Source of the DNA: Pseudomonadota bacterium
Lineage (GTDB): Bacteria; Pseudomonadota; Alphaproteobacteria; Rhodospirillales; 2-02-FULL-58-16
Assembly (NCBI GenBank): GCA_022545455.1
Contig: JACZQZ010000003.1
Location: forward strand, 1 to 52,570
Direction: 5' to 3'
DNA: 52,570 bases
A program made the position numbers and the translations under genes. Within the stretch, counting starts at the first letter, position 1, and each line of letters starts with the position of its first letter. This document shows, piece by piece, positions 8,411 through 17,799 of the stretch. The notes beneath the pieces were generated by a model. That model had not been told where the DNA came from, did no database searches, and saw nothing but the letters and a program-made list of their open reading frames with translations.

Positions 8411-9235
8411 ATGCGCCGCCCGCGCCGCCCGCGCCGCCCGCGCCTTAAGGGGCTGCCGTTCAACCGGATGATCCCCAACATCCTCACCCTGCTGGCGTTG
8501 TGCGCCGGCATGAGCGCCATCCTGTTCGGTCTCCAGAACCGGTGGGAGCAAGCGGTGCTCGCCCTCCTCGTCGCCGCCATCCTCGACGGACTGGACGGAC
8601 GCGTCGCCCGCATCCTCAAGGGCACCAGCAAGTTCGGCGCCGAGCTGGACTCGCTCTCCGACTTCATTTGTTTCGGGGTGGCGCCGGCGCTGCTGCTGTA
8701 CATGTGGACCATGCAGGACCTGGGCCGGTTGGGCTGGGTGCTGGTGTTGTTGTTCAGCGTCTGCTGCGCCCTCAGGCTGGCCCGCTTCAACACCAACCTG
8801 GACGAGCCCGATTTGCCGCCCTGGGCCTACAACTTCTTCAGCGGCGTGCCGTCGCCGGCGGGGGCGGGGCTGGTCATCCTGCCGGTAATCCTGTCCTTGC
8901 AGTTCGGCGATGGGTTCCTTAGACGGCCACAGGTGGTGGCGGTTTTCCTGGTCGTCGTGTCGGCGCTGCTGGTCAGCCGCATCCCCACCTTCGCGCTCAA
9001 GAAGTTCAAGGTCCCCCACCCCTGGGTCCTGCCGACCATGTTGTTCGTCGGGCTGTTCGCCGCCATGCTGGTGGCCGCGCCGTGGCTGACCATGGCGGCC
9101 GCCATGATCGCCTATATGGTCTCCATCCCGTTCAGCGTGCGCGCCTTCCGCAGCCTCAGGCGCAAGGCGGAGGCCCTGCGACGCGGCGCCGAAGGCGACG
9201 CCACGGGCGCCGCCGACGGCCCGCCCGCCGACTGA
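8411..9235 (+). CDS. pssA: CDP-diacylglycerol--serine O-phosphatidyltransferase
   Basis: A 274-residue multi-pass membrane enzyme joining serine to CDP-diacylglycerol. The CDP-alcohol phosphotransferase signature D59-G60-L-D62-G-R-V-A-R...G76...D80-S-L-S-D84 is complete, including all four metal-binding aspartates. About seven to eight hydrophobic helices follow. AGGAGG stands 8 bases before the ATG. The N-terminus is an odd RRPRRPRRPR tract written by a tandem CGCCGCCCG repeat directly behind the foldback element. It may have grown by slippage and should lie on the cytoplasmic side. Confidence 0.95.
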   Translation: MRRPRRPRRPRLKGLPFNRMIPNILTLLALCAGMSAILFGLQNRWEQAVLALLVAAILDGLDGRVARILKGTSKFGAELDSLSDFICFGVAPALLLYMWTMQDLGRLGWVLVLLFSVCCALRLARFNTNLDEPDLPPWAYNFFSGVPSPAGAGLVILPVILSLQFGDGFLRRPQVVAVFLVVVSALLVSRIPTFALKKFKVPHPWVLPTMLFVGLFAAMLVAAPWLTMAAAMIAYMVSIPFSVRAFRSLRRKAEALRRGAEGDATGAADGPPAD

Positions 9236-10150
9236 TCAGCCCAGCCGGGTGCCCTTGGCGATGCCGGCGGCGGCGGCGAACTCGGACGCCGCGATCTTGC
9301 CTTCACCCTCGGCGCGCACCCGCTTGACGACAATCCCTCCGCCCCCGGCGGCGACCGTGAACCCGTCGCCGGCAACCTCCGTCACCTCGCCGGGGGAGCC
9401 GCCGCCACCGGCCACCTTCGCCGCGTCGTACAATTGCACCGTCCTGCCCGCGTGGGTGGTCCACGCCCCCGGCTGCGGGTCGGCGCCGCGGATCAGGTTA
9501 TGGACGTCGGCGACCGGCTTCTCCCAATCGATCCCGACGTCGTCCTTCCGGCACCAGCTTTCATAGGTGGCTGCGGAGTCGTCCTGGGCAACCTTCGGCG
9601 CGCCGCCGTCGCGGACCAGATCGACGGCTTCCAGCATGGCCTCCACCCCAAGCGGAAACAGCTTGTCGAAATAGATGCTGCCGAGGGTGTCGTCGCCGGC
9701 TATCTCCACCTCCTTCTGCAGCAGGATCGGGCCGGTGTCCAACCCGTCGTCGGGCCAGAAAATACTGAGGCCCGTCCTGGTCTCGCCGAAGATGATCGGC
9801 CAGTTGATGGAGCTCGGGCCCCGGTGGCGGGGCAGCAGCGACGGGTGGTACTGGATGGTGCCGTGGGTGGGGGCGTCGAGGACCGCTTCGGGGACCAGCA
9901 GGGTGACGAAGGCCATGACCGCGAGATCGGGGTTGAGGGCCTGGATCTGCTCGCGCACCTCGGGCGCCTTGAAGGACGGCGGCTGATGGACCGGCAGGTT
10001 GCGCGCCAGGGCGAACTCCTTCAACGGGTCGGGCTTGCGCCCCGGCTTGTCCGGCGCCGAGAACACGGCGACCACCTCTTCGCCCTTGTCCAGCAATGCC
10101 TCGAGGACGGCCTTTCCGAAGGCCTGTTGTCCGTTGACGATGATCCGCAT
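9236..10150 (-). CDS. Formyltransferase (Fmt / 10-formyl-THF hydrolase-domain type)
   Basis: A 304-residue protein of the formyl-transferase fold. YHPSLLPRHRGPSSINW at 101-117 and FWPDDGLDTGPILLQ at about 131-145 hold the catalytic histidine (H102) and aspartate (D138). The wording of both motifs is closer to the hydrolase domain of 10-formyltetrahydrofolate dehydrogenase than to the NVHASLLP form of initiator-tRNA Fmt. It may therefore act on a small molecule or another formyl acceptor rather than Met-tRNA. A C-terminal Fmt-C-like domain is present (about 205-304). GGGGAGG precedes the ATG. It lies downstream of the ABC operon on the same strand. Confidence 0.85.
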   Translation of the reverse strand: MRIIVNGQQAFGKAVLEALLDKGEEVVAVFSAPDKPGRKPDPLKEFALARNLPVHQPPSFKAPEVREQIQALNPDLAVMAFVTLLVPEAVLDAPTHGTIQYHPSLLPRHRGPSSINWPIIFGETRTGLSIFWPDDGLDTGPILLQKEVEIAGDDTLGSIYFDKLFPLGVEAMLEAVDLVRDGGAPKVAQDDSAATYESWCRKDDVGIDWEKPVADVHNLIRGADPQPGAWTTHAGRTVQLYDAAKVAGGGGSPGEVTEVAGDGFTVAAGGGGIVVKRVRAEGEGKIAASEFAAAAGIAKGTRLG

Positions 10151-10237
10151 GATCCTCCCCTGCCCACAATCCTTCCTGAAAAAAACGTCTGAGCACCTTA
10201 ACAGAAATTTCGCGGCGCCGGACTCTTGAAACGCGGA

Positions 10238-12313
10238 TTACGACGCGCCCTTGATCACCGGTTCTACGGCCGCGAGGTCCTCGAGCGGGATATGGCAGGC
10301 GATGACGTGGCCCGCACCGGCGATCCGCTCGGGCGGGGTCTCGGTCTCGCAGACGGCGCCCAGCTTGCGTGGACACCGGGTGTGGAACGGGCACCCGGAC
10401 GGCGGGTCCAGGGCGCTGGGCACGGCGCCCTTGAGGACCACGCGCCTGTGGACGACACCCTTGTCGGCGATGGGCACCGCCCCCAGCAGCGCTTCGGTAT
10501 AGGGGTGGTAGGGGGGCGCGAAGACCTCGTCCGTCGAGCCCTGCTCCATGATCCGGCCCAGGTACATGACGACCACCCGGTGGGCGATGTAGCGCACGAC
10601 GCCGAGATCGTGGGTGACAAACAGCAGGGTCGTGCCGCGGGTGCGCTGGATGTCCGTCAACAGCTCCAGGATCGCCGCCTGGACCGAGACATCGAGGGCC
10701 GACAACGCCTCGTCGGCGACCACCATCGCCGGGTTGCCGGCGAAGGCGCGGGCGATGGCGACGCGCTGCTTCTCGCCTCCGGAAAGCTGGCGCGGCTTGA
10801 AGGCGGCCATTTCGCTTGGCAGCTTGACCAGGTCGAGAAGCCGCAACACGCGCCGGCGGATTCCCGCCTTGTCCGTCTCGACGCCGAGGGTCTTGACCGC
10901 CCGGCCGATCTGGGCGCCGACGCTGAGGCTCGGATTGAGGGTGCCGTCGGGGTCCTGGAAGACCATCTGCAGGGCGCGAAGCTGCCGCCGGGTGCGCTTG
11001 TCCACGGCCACGCGGCCGACGTCCGCGCCGTCGAAGCGCACCCGGCCGCTGGTCGCCGCTTCCAGGCCCATCAACACCTTGGCGAAGGTCGACTTGCCGC
11101 ACCCCGTTTCGCCGACGATGGCCACGGTCTCGCCGCGCCGCGCCGAAAACGTGAGGCCGTCGTTGGCCCTCAGCCGGCGCCCGCCGGCGCCCGGCACGAG
11201 CGCCCCGAGGGCGCGGTCATGGACGACGTAGTCCTTGCCCATCCCCTCCACCCGCAGGATCTCTTCGCCCGGCGTGGCCAGGGGCGCCGCCTGCCGGGCC
11301 CGTTCGCCGGCGCCCGCATCGCGCCATCGCAGACAGCGGACATGGTGTCCGGGGCCGGCGTCGGGCACCTTCTCCATGGGCACCTCGGCCCGGTTGCACA
11401 GCCCGTCCACGAAGTGGCCGCAGCGGGGCGCGAAGGTGCACCCCCTGGGCCGCTGGCGGGGCGGCGGAGGCTGGCCGGGGATGGGGATCGGGGGCCTGGC
11501 GGCGCGGCCGGCGGTGGGCAGGGTCATGCAGCCGAAAAGGCCACGGGTGTACGGGTGGCGCGGCGCGGCGAAGACCTGGGCGACGCCGCCGTCTTCCACC
11601 GCCTGGCCGGCGTACATGATCACGACGCGGTCGCAGACCTGGCGGATCAGTCCCAGGTTGTGGGAAATGAAGAGCAGCGCCGTTCCGTATGTCCGGCGTA
11701 TCTCCGCGATCAGCTCGACGATGCCCGCCTCGATGGTGGCGTCGAGCGCCGTGGTCGGCTCGTCCAGCAGAAGAAGCGACGGATTCGACAGAAGCGCCAT
11801 GGAGATCACCACCCGCTGCTGCTGGCCGCCGGAAAGTTGATGGGGATACGCGGCCATGATCCGTTCCGGGTCGGCCAGGTGCACGTCGGCGAGCATGCGC
11901 ACCGCCCGTTCCCGGGCCTCGGGCCCGGTGACGCGCCCGTGGATCATCGGCACCTCCATGAGCTGGGCGCCGACGGTGAGGCTGGGATTGAGGGCGGACG
12001 AGGGCTCCTGGTAGACCATGGCGATTTCCGAGCCGCGGATGCGGCGCAACTCTTCGGCGCCGAGGGCGCCCATGTCCCGACCCTGGAACCTGACGGCGCC
12101 GCCGGTGCGCCTGCAATCGCGGCCCAGATACCCCATGACGCCCAGGGCCAGGGTCGTTTTGCCGCACCCCGATTCGCCGGCAAGGCCGACGGCTTCCCCC
12201 GCCCGCACGGTGAGGGATACGCCGCGCACGGCCGGGTTCTCGCCGGCCCGCGTGACGTAGGTCAGGCTGAGGCCGTCGATCTCGAGCAGGGGCGGGTCCT
12301 TCGCGTCCACCAC
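10238..12313 (-). CDS. Fused double ATPase of a peptide-type ABC transporter (DppD-DppF fusion)
   Basis: 691 residues containing two complete ABC ATPase modules of the oligopeptide/dipeptide family. The first has Walker [10 protein letters not shown] at 46-54, signature LSGGQQQR, and Walker [13 protein letters not shown]. The second has Walker A GETGCGKST at about 400, signature LSGGEKQR, and Walker B VVADEALSALD. Each module ends with the family's cysteine-containing C-terminal extension (GCTFAPRCGHF; GCPFHTRCPRK), which in related transporters binds an Fe-S cluster. In the second Walker B the usual DEP is DEA. It starts 3 bases after the dppC-like stop. Separate DppD and DppF genes are commoner, so this is a fusion of both energy subunits. 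Confidence 0.95.
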   Translation of the reverse strand: MVDAKDPPLLEIDGLSLTYVTRAGENPAVRGVSLTVRAGEAVGLAGESGCGKTTLALGVMGYLGRDCRRTGGAVRFQGRDMGALGAEELRRIRGSEIAMVYQEPSSALNPSLTVGAQLMEVPMIHGRVTGPEARERAVRMLADVHLADPERIMAAYPHQLSGGQQQRVVISMALLSNPSLLLLDEPTTALDATIEAGIVELIAEIRRTYGTALLFISHNLGLIRQVCDRVVIMYAGQAVEDGGVAQVFAAPRHPYTRGLFGCMTLPTAGRAARPPIPIPGQPPPPRQRPRGCTFAPRCGHFVDGLCNRAEVPMEKVPDAGPGHHVRCLRWRDAGAGERARQAAPLATPGEEILRVEGMGKDYVVHDRALGALVPGAGGRRLRANDGLTFSARRGETVAIVGETGCGKSTFAKVLMGLEAATSGRVRFDGADVGRVAVDKRTRRQLRALQMVFQDPDGTLNPSLSVGAQIGRAVKTLGVETDKAGIRRRVLRLLDLVKLPSEMAAFKPRQLSGGEKQRVAIARAFAGNPAMVVADEALSALDVSVQAAILELLTDIQRTRGTTLLFVTHDLGVVRYIAHRVVVMYLGRIMEQGSTDEVFAPPYHPYTEALLGAVPIADKGVVHRRVVLKGAVPSALDPPSGCPFHTRCPRKLGAVCETETPPERIAGAGHVIACHIPLEDLAAVEPVIKGAS

Positions 12314-12316
12314 CGG

Positions 12317-13201
12317 TCAGTCCCGGAGCGAGATTTCGCGCAGCCCGTCGGCGAGCAGGTTGAAGCCCAGGACCAGCGACGAAATGGCGATGCACGGGAA
12401 TACGGTCATGTGGGGAAAGGCCATGGCAACCCCGCGCGCCTGGTTGATCATGCTTCCCCAATCCGCATCCGGCGGCGGCAGGCCGAGGCCGAGAAAGCCG
12501 AGCACCCCGATGGTGATGGTCACGTAGCCGAGACGCAGGCAGGCATCGACGATCAGGGGTCCGCGGGCATTGGGCAGAATCTCCACGGCCATGATGTACC
12601 ACGCCGGCTCGCCGCGAAGCCGCGCCGCGGCGACGAAGTCCCGGCTGCCGATCTCGAGGGTCAGGCCGCGCACGATGCGCATCACGCCCGGGGCGCCGGC
12701 AACCGTGATGGCGATGACGATATTGACCCCCGAGGCGCCGACGGTGGCGATCACGATGATGTAGAGCACGAGGACCGGAAACGAGAGCAACACGTCGCCG
12801 AGGCGCGACAGCACCTCGTCCACCCAGCCGCGCTTGTACCCCGCCGCCAGGCCCATGAGGATTCCCAGGACATAGGCCGAGAAGGTGGCCAGCGGCGCGT
12901 AGACGAGGACCGTGCGCGTGCCCCAGATGATGCGCGAAAGGATGTCGCGCCCGATCATGTCGGCGCCCAGCCAGAAGGTGCCGCCGCCGACGTGGCCGGC
13001 GCCCGGCCTGGCGTAGGGATGATAGGTGGCGTTGGGCTCGAACGGCGCGATCAGCGGCGCCAGCACCGCGACCAGCACCCAAAAGAGGACGATGCCGGCG
13101 CCGATCATGCCGACCGGGCTTTCCCGCAAAAGGGCGACGCGGCGAACGGCGCGCCTGAAGGCGCTGTCGCGGGCGGGCGCGGACGGCAGGCGCTGGTTCA
13201 T
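12317..13201 (-). CDS. Peptide-type ABC transporter permease (DppC family)
   Basis: A 294-residue inner-membrane permease with six predicted helices. The DppC-type N-terminal cytoplasmic tail precedes the first helix (VGMIGAGIVLFWVLVAVLAPL), followed by a periplasmic loop with the family's HPYARPG..GTFWLGADMIGRDILSR. The EAA loop (VRGLTLEIGSRDFVAAARLRG) contacts the ATPase. It is 12 bases downstream of the DppB-like gene and almost touches the fused ATPase gene. The subunit order of the operon (binding protein, B, C, D-F) is that of dpp/opp operons. Confidence 0.94.
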   Translation of the reverse strand: MNQRLPSAPARDSAFRRAVRRVALLRESPVGMIGAGIVLFWVLVAVLAPLIAPFEPNATYHPYARPGAGHVGGGTFWLGADMIGRDILSRIIWGTRTVLVYAPLATFSAYVLGILMGLAAGYKRGWVDEVLSRLGDVLLSFPVLVLYIIVIATVGASGVNIVIAITVAGAPGVMRIVRGLTLEIGSRDFVAAARLRGEPAWYIMAVEILPNARGPLIVDACLRLGYVTITIGVLGFLGLGLPPPDADWGSMINQARGVAMAFPHMTVFPCIAISSLVLGFNLLADGLREISLRD

Positions 13202-13213
13202 CGCCGGCGTCCC

Positions 13214-14146
13214 TCAGCCGAACCGGATCTTGGGATTGAGAAAGGCATACCCCACATCGGCGATGGTCTGGGTGGCCACGGCGACGAACACGGCGACCAT
13301 GGCGCAGGCCTCGATGACGAAGATATCCTGATTGAGCGACGCCTCCAGCAACAGCGCGCCGAAGCCCTTGTAAGCGAAAAAGAACTCGACGACGATGACG
13401 CCCGAAAGCAGCCAGTTGATCTGCAGCATGATCACCGTGAACGGCGCGATCAGGGCGTTGCGCAAGGCGTGGCGCACGATCACCCGGCCATAGGGCAGAC
13501 CCTTGAGGACGGCGGTGCGGATATAGGGCGTGGTCATCACGTCGGCCATGGAGGCGCGCGTCATGCGCGCCACGTAGCCCATGTCGTAGATCACCAGCAC
13601 CAGCACCGGCAGGATCAGCTCCTTGAACGAAAAGCCTTCCGCCATGCCGCTGGTCCCGGGCAGCCATTTAAGCCAGAAGACGAAGACGGCGGACAGAAAC
13701 ACGGCGCTGGCGAATTCGGGCACCGAGGTGGTGACGATGCTGGTCACCGAGATGGCCCGGTCCAGCCGCGAGCCCTCGCGCATGCCGGCCGCCACCCCGA
13801 GGACCAGGGAAACGGGGATCATGACGGCGAAGGTGACCAGGCCCAGGATGGCGGTGTTGGCGAGCCTTGGCCACAGGATCTCCGATACCGGCACCTTGAA
13901 GCGCAGGGAATCGCCGAAATCGCCGTTGACGAAGTTCCACAGCCAGTTTCCGTACCGCACCCAAAGGGGCTGGAAATAGCCGTGGGCTTCCAGCCACAGG
14001 GTGCGCTGCTCGTCGGTGGAATAGGGCCCCAGCACCTTGGTGGCGACGCTGCCCGGGGAAATCTCGAGAAGCAGGAACACCAGCACCGACACGGCGAACA
14101 TGGTGATCGCCATGGTGCCGAGCCGTCTTAATACGAATACTGCCAT
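13214..14146 (-). CDS. Peptide-type ABC transporter permease (DppB family)
   Basis: A 310-residue permease. The first helix follows the very short N-terminus typical of DppB (FVLRRLGTMAITMFAVSVLVF), and the long periplasmic loop contains YGNWLWNFVNGDFGDSL. The EAA-loop region is MADVMTTPYIRTAVLKGLP. It ends NPKIRFG, the usual DppB C-terminus. It should form the translocation pore with the DppC-like subunit. About 120 bp separate it from the binding-protein gene upstream, and that gap contains a GC-rich stem-loop. Confidence 0.94.
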   Translation of the reverse strand: MAVFVLRRLGTMAITMFAVSVLVFLLLEISPGSVATKVLGPYSTDEQRTLWLEAHGYFQPLWVRYGNWLWNFVNGDFGDSLRFKVPVSEILWPRLANTAILGLVTFAVMIPVSLVLGVAAGMREGSRLDRAISVTSIVTTSVPEFASAVFLSAVFVFWLKWLPGTSGMAEGFSFKELILPVLVLVIYDMGYVARMTRASMADVMTTPYIRTAVLKGLPYGRVIVRHALRNALIAPFTVIMLQINWLLSGVIVVEFFFAYKGFGALLLEASLNQDIFVIEACAMVAVFVAVATQTIADVGYAFLNPKIRFG

Positions 14147-14179
14147 TCGCCGCTCGCTCCACCCCGCCGGCCCGGGAAC

Positions 14180-14217
14180 GCACCGGCCCCGTTGCCGGGC
14201 CCCGTCCGCGCCGGTGC
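14180..14217 (-). promoter_or_regulatory. Intercistronic stem-loop between binding-protein and permease genes
   Basis: GCACCGGC (14180-14187) pairs with GCCGGTGC (14210-14217), with further GC pairing in between and no T-run. Such hairpins after binding-protein genes commonly protect the upstream message from 3' exonucleases and set a high binding-protein to permease ratio. The second ABC operon in this window has a comparable hairpin at the equivalent place. Confidence 0.5.
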
Positions 14218-14266
14218 TAGGGAAACACCGCCACGGCGTGCCGTCGGCCGCCGTCCGCAGAAGCCG

Positions 14267-15970
14267 TCACGCGATCCACACGGCGTTCAACTGGTGATAG
14301 ATGGTCGGGTGCAACGTGTACCCCTGCACCTTCCTGTGGCCGGCGGCGAAGACCGACCGCCACAGCGGCTGGGCGATCACCGCGTCGTCCTGCAAAATCT
14401 TTTGCAACCTGGCCATGGTGGTGCGGCGCTCGTTCACGTCCAGCATCCCGCTGGCGCTGTCGAGCAGCCGGTCGAACTCCGGGTTGCTGTAATGGGTCTC
14501 GTTCCACGGCACGCCCGAGCGGTAGGCCAGGTTCAACACCATGACGCCAAGCGGGCGGTGGGTCCAGGCGGTGAAGCCGAACACCGTCTTGTCCCAGATG
14601 TCCTGGTACTGGGCGTTGGGCATGACGTTGATGCGGAGGCGAATGCCGGCCGGCTTGCACATCTCGGCCATCGCCTGGGCGACCGCCAACTCCCACGGGG
14701 GGTCCTTCCGGCAATCGATGCTGAGGTCCAGGCCCTGCCCATGGCCCGCCTGGGCGAGCAGGTGCCGGGCCCGCGCATAGTCCTGTTTCGGCAACGGCAT
14801 CGGCGCGTATTCGGGATGGACGGGCGCCACGTGGTGGTCCTGGGCGGGTGCCCCCCTGCCCCGGTGGGCGAGATCGAGAAGCCGCTGATGATCCTGGCAC
14901 AGGCGCACGGCCGTGCGCACGCGCACGTCATCGAAGGGTTTCTTGTCCACCTGCATGCGGGCGACGCCGGTCTGCGCGGTGACCGCCTCGAACAGCCGGG
15001 CATGGGGGATGGCCTCGACCACGTCGATCTGCCCGACGGCCGTCTCGTGCACCAGGTCCACCTGGCCCGAAGCCAGCGCCGCCAGTCCGGTGGCCGCTTC
15101 GTCGCCGTGGTCGATATAGGTGACGGAATCCAGATGGGCCTCGTCCCCCCAGTAGTCCCTGCGCCGCGCCAGCACCGCCTTTTCGCCGACCGCGAACCCC
15201 TTCAACAGGAACGGACCGGTCCCCACGGGGTTCCTGGCCAGGTCGCCGCCGTCGTCTTCGAAGCGGCGATGCACGATGGCGGTCGGATAGTTATAGAGGT
15301 TCTCCGGAATCGCCAGCTCCGGACGGTTCAGGTGCAAACGCACCGTGTACTGGTCGATCTTCTCGACGGCGCCCGCGGTCATGGTTCTGGAGAGGATCGG
15401 CGTGCCGTCCCTGGTCCTCTTGCCGGTGTCCGTCCCGGTGACCATGGAGGCGAACAGGCCCTGGTTGGAGGAGCCGGTCCGGGGATCGAGCCAGCGGGTG
15501 AAATTGTAGACCACGTCGTCGGCGTTGAACTCATCCCCGTTGGACCACTTCACGCCGCGGCGCAGCCCGAGCGTCCAGGTCCTGAGGTCATCGGACGCGC
15601 TCCAGCGCCAGCACAGATGGGGCCGGGTGATGTTGTCGGGCCCGGTGACGAACAGGTATTCCACCATCTGCCGGGCGACGTTGGACTTCTCCGTCCAATC
15701 GAAGGTCGCCGGGTCGGTCATTTCCTGCACGCGCATGGAGATGCGCAGGTTCCCGCCCTTCTTCGGGGCCGGGGCCGGGGCCTGGGCCTGGGCCGTGGAG
15801 ACCAGGGACTCGCCGGTGATCCTGGCCGCCGCGGCATAGGCCGCCGCCGCCGACATCCCGAGCAGGGTCACGGTGCGCAGGAACCCGCGCCTGTCGACGA
15901 CACCCGTGCGCAACTGCTCTTCCAGCTCCGGAACATATGGGTGCGCCGGCCGTGGACGCTCGCGTGCCAT
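14267..15970 (-). CDS. Peptide-type ABC transporter substrate-binding protein (SBP family 5), Tat signal
   Basis: A 567-residue periplasmic binding protein of the DppA/OppA class. The N-terminus has a twin-arginine motif ([12 protein letters not shown] at about 28-39) followed by an alanine-rich hydrophobic stretch, so export by Tat is likely. SBP_bac_5 hallmarks follow: [22 protein letters not shown] at about 154-175, NPVGTGPF (about 245-252) and [12 protein letters not shown]. Its substrate could be a peptide, opine or other polar solute; the sequence does not decide. It is the first gene of the minus-strand operon and is divergent from the MATE exporter across a 190-bp gap. Confidence 0.93.
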   Translation of the reverse strand: MARERPRPAHPYVPELEEQLRTGVVDRRGFLRTVTLLGMSAAAAYAAAARITGESLVSTAQAQAPAPAPKKGGNLRISMRVQEMTDPATFDWTEKSNVARQMVEYLFVTGPDNITRPHLCWRWSASDDLRTWTLGLRRGVKWSNGDEFNADDVVYNFTRWLDPRTGSSNQGLFASMVTGTDTGKRTRDGTPILSRTMTAGAVEKIDQYTVRLHLNRPELAIPENLYNYPTAIVHRRFEDDGGDLARNPVGTGPFLLKGFAVGEKAVLARRRDYWGDEAHLDSVTYIDHGDEAATGLAALASGQVDLVHETAVGQIDVVEAIPHARLFEAVTAQTGVARMQVDKKPFDDVRVRTAVRLCQDHQRLLDLAHRGRGAPAQDHHVAPVHPEYAPMPLPKQDYARARHLLAQAGHGQGLDLSIDCRKDPPWELAVAQAMAEMCKPAGIRLRINVMPNAQYQDIWDKTVFGFTAWTHRPLGVMVLNLAYRSGVPWNETHYSNPEFDRLLDSASGMLDVNERRTTMARLQKILQDDAVIAQPLWRSVFAAGHRKVQGYTLHPTIYHQLNAVWIA

Positions 15971-16160
15971 GGGGGGTTCCTCCCTGCGCGCGTGGTTTTG
16001 GCGCGTCCAGTCTATTGGAAAAAGGCCGTCGGCGGTATCCCGACCGCGATTCTCCGTCCGGCGGCGGCCCCGGAATCGGCGTGGGCGTTGGCGAAATTCT
16101 ATGCCATGGTGCGCCGGCGGTCATCCCCGCGGCAATGGAAAGACACAGGACTTAACGGCA

Positions 16161-17480
16161 ATGGCGGCGGAAAACTGGAACCGCCGGGTGTGGCGGCTGG
16201 CCGGACCCATCATCCTGGCCAACGTTTCGGTGCCCCTGCTGGGCGCCGTCGATACGGCCGTCGTCGGCCACCTGCCGGGTCCCCAGTCCATCGGCGCCGT
16301 CGCCGTGGCGGCGCTGATCTTCAATTTCATTTACTTCGGCTTCAACTTCCTGCGCATGGGAACGACGGGCCTGACCGCCCAGGCGCTGGGCGCGGGCGAC
16401 GCCGAAGAGGTGCGCGCGTCGCTTGCCCGGGCGCTGCTCGTGGCGGCGGCGCTGGGCGCCGGGCTGGTGGCGTTGCAGGGACCCGTGGCGTGGGCCGCGT
16501 TCGGGCTGATCGACGCCAGCGCCGGCGTCTCGCCCCTGGCCGAATCCTATTTTTCCATCCGCATCTGGTCGGCGCCCGCGGTGCTCGCCAACTTCGCCAT
16601 TCTCGGCTGGTTCATCGGCGTCCAGAACACCCGCGCCGCGCTGTTCCTTCAGGTGGCCATGAACGGCGCCAACATGGCGCTCGATCTGTGGTTCGTATTC
16701 GGCCTGGGCCTCGGGGTCGCCGGCGTGGCGTGGGCGACCCTGATATCCGAGGTGGGGGCATTGGCCCTCGGCCTGGTGCTGGTGCGGCGCACCGTGCGCA
16801 CCGTGGGAGGCCGCTGGCGTCTGGACCGCGCCGTCGACGGCGCGCGGCTGAAGCGCATGGTGGCGGTCAACCGGGACATTTTCATCCGGTCCCTGTGCCT
16901 GCAGGCGGCCTTTTTCCTGTTTACCGCCATGGCCGCGCGCATGGGAGACGTGGTGCTGGCCGCCAATGCGGTGCTGCTCATCTTCCAGAGCCTGCTGTCC
17001 TACGGACTCGACGGCTTCGCCCACGCGGCCGAGGCCCTCACCGGGGGCGCCGTCGGGGCCGGGGACCGCGCGCGGTTCCGGGGCGCGGTCAGGGCCACGA
17101 GCCGGTGGGCGCTGGTCTTTGCCGGGGGCTATGCGGTGCTGTATGGGGCCCTCGGCCCGGTGCTGATCGACGTCATCACCGACGTGTCCGAGGTGCGCGT
17201 CACCGCCCGCGCCTATCTTCCCTGGGTCGTCCTGTCCCCCCTCGTTTCCGTGTGGAGCTTCCAGTTGGACGGCATCTTCATCGGCGCCACGCGGACGGCC
17301 GAGATGCGCAATGCCATGGCCGTTTCCCTGGCCCTCTACGTCGCCGCCGTCTGGGCGTTGATGCCGGTGATGGGAAACCACGGCCTGTGGCTGGCGTTCA
17401 TGGTGCTGATGGCAGCGCGGGCGGCGACCCTGGCGCTCCTTTATCCGCGGCTGGAGCGCGCCGTCGGCGGCGCCCCCTGA
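16161..17480 (+). CDS. MATE family efflux transporter (DinF-like)
   Basis: 439 residues with twelve hydrophobic segments in two related halves, the MATE/MOP fold. The N-terminal motif is WRLAGPIILANVSVPLLGAVDTAVVGHL, followed by FIYFGFNFLRMGTTGLTAQALG. This is the DinF-branch wording rather than NorM. The family exports cationic drugs and metabolites in exchange for H+ or Na+. The ATG at 16161 starts right at the first conserved segment. A longer frame upstream to 15873 is arginine/serine noise overlapping the divergent promoter region. Confidence 0.92.
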   Translation: MAAENWNRRVWRLAGPIILANVSVPLLGAVDTAVVGHLPGPQSIGAVAVAALIFNFIYFGFNFLRMGTTGLTAQALGAGDAEEVRASLARALLVAAALGAGLVALQGPVAWAAFGLIDASAGVSPLAESYFSIRIWSAPAVLANFAILGWFIGVQNTRAALFLQVAMNGANMALDLWFVFGLGLGVAGVAWATLISEVGALALGLVLVRRTVRTVGGRWRLDRAVDGARLKRMVAVNRDIFIRSLCLQAAFFLFTAMAARMGDVVLAANAVLLIFQSLLSYGLDGFAHAAEALTGGAVGAGDRARFRGAVRATSRWALVFAGGYAVLYGALGPVLIDVITDVSEVRVTARAYLPWVVLSPLVSVWSFQLDGIFIGATRTAEMRNAMAVSLALYVAAVWALMPVMGNHGLWLAFMVLMAARAATLALLYPRLERAVGGAP

Positions 17481-17492
17481 GGCGGACGCCCA

Positions 17493-17756
17493 GTACCCTC
17501 TATCACAATAGGATGGTACGTGTGATCGTCTTTTCGCGTCTTTTGGGCAGGAAGCGTCGCGCTGGCGATGCGAGGCATCGTCAAGCGGCGCTGACGTCCC
17601 CAAAAGGCGCGAAAAGCGACCCTTCGGGCGGCCATGGGCGGCCATCGGACGTCGTCACGCGGCTCTCGTGATGCGCCGCATCACTTCGAACCACGCTCCT
17701 AGCCGAATGGCCGCCCATGGCCGTCACACGTGTCATCCTATTGTGATAGAGGGTAC
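17493..17756. repeat. Foldback element, copy C (264 bp)
   Basis: The outer ends (GTACCCTCTATCACAATAGG... and its complement) match at 31 of 33 positions. Inner stems are CTTTTCGCG-x-CTTTTGGG with its complement, enclosing GCAGGAAG, GCGATGC/GCATCG and GACGTCCC, and the perfect GGCCATGGGCGGCCAT/ATGGCCGCCCATGGCC pair. The latter encloses CGGACGTCGTCACGC, a GTGATGC-GCATCAC hairpin and CTCCTAGCCG. It has the same orientation as copy A. It begins 12 bp after the MATE stop and ends 43 bp before the glycine-zipper gene. Confidence 0.9.
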
Positions 17757-17799
17757 AAGGGGGTTTTCCTTCCGCCGCGATGGCGTTTATGGTTACCCC

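Noticed and set aside
10226-14131. A 1301-codon open frame on the plus strand
   Set aside because: It is antisense to four clear ABC transporter genes. Its histidine/arginine/aspartate-rich composition is what GC-rich antisense frames produce.
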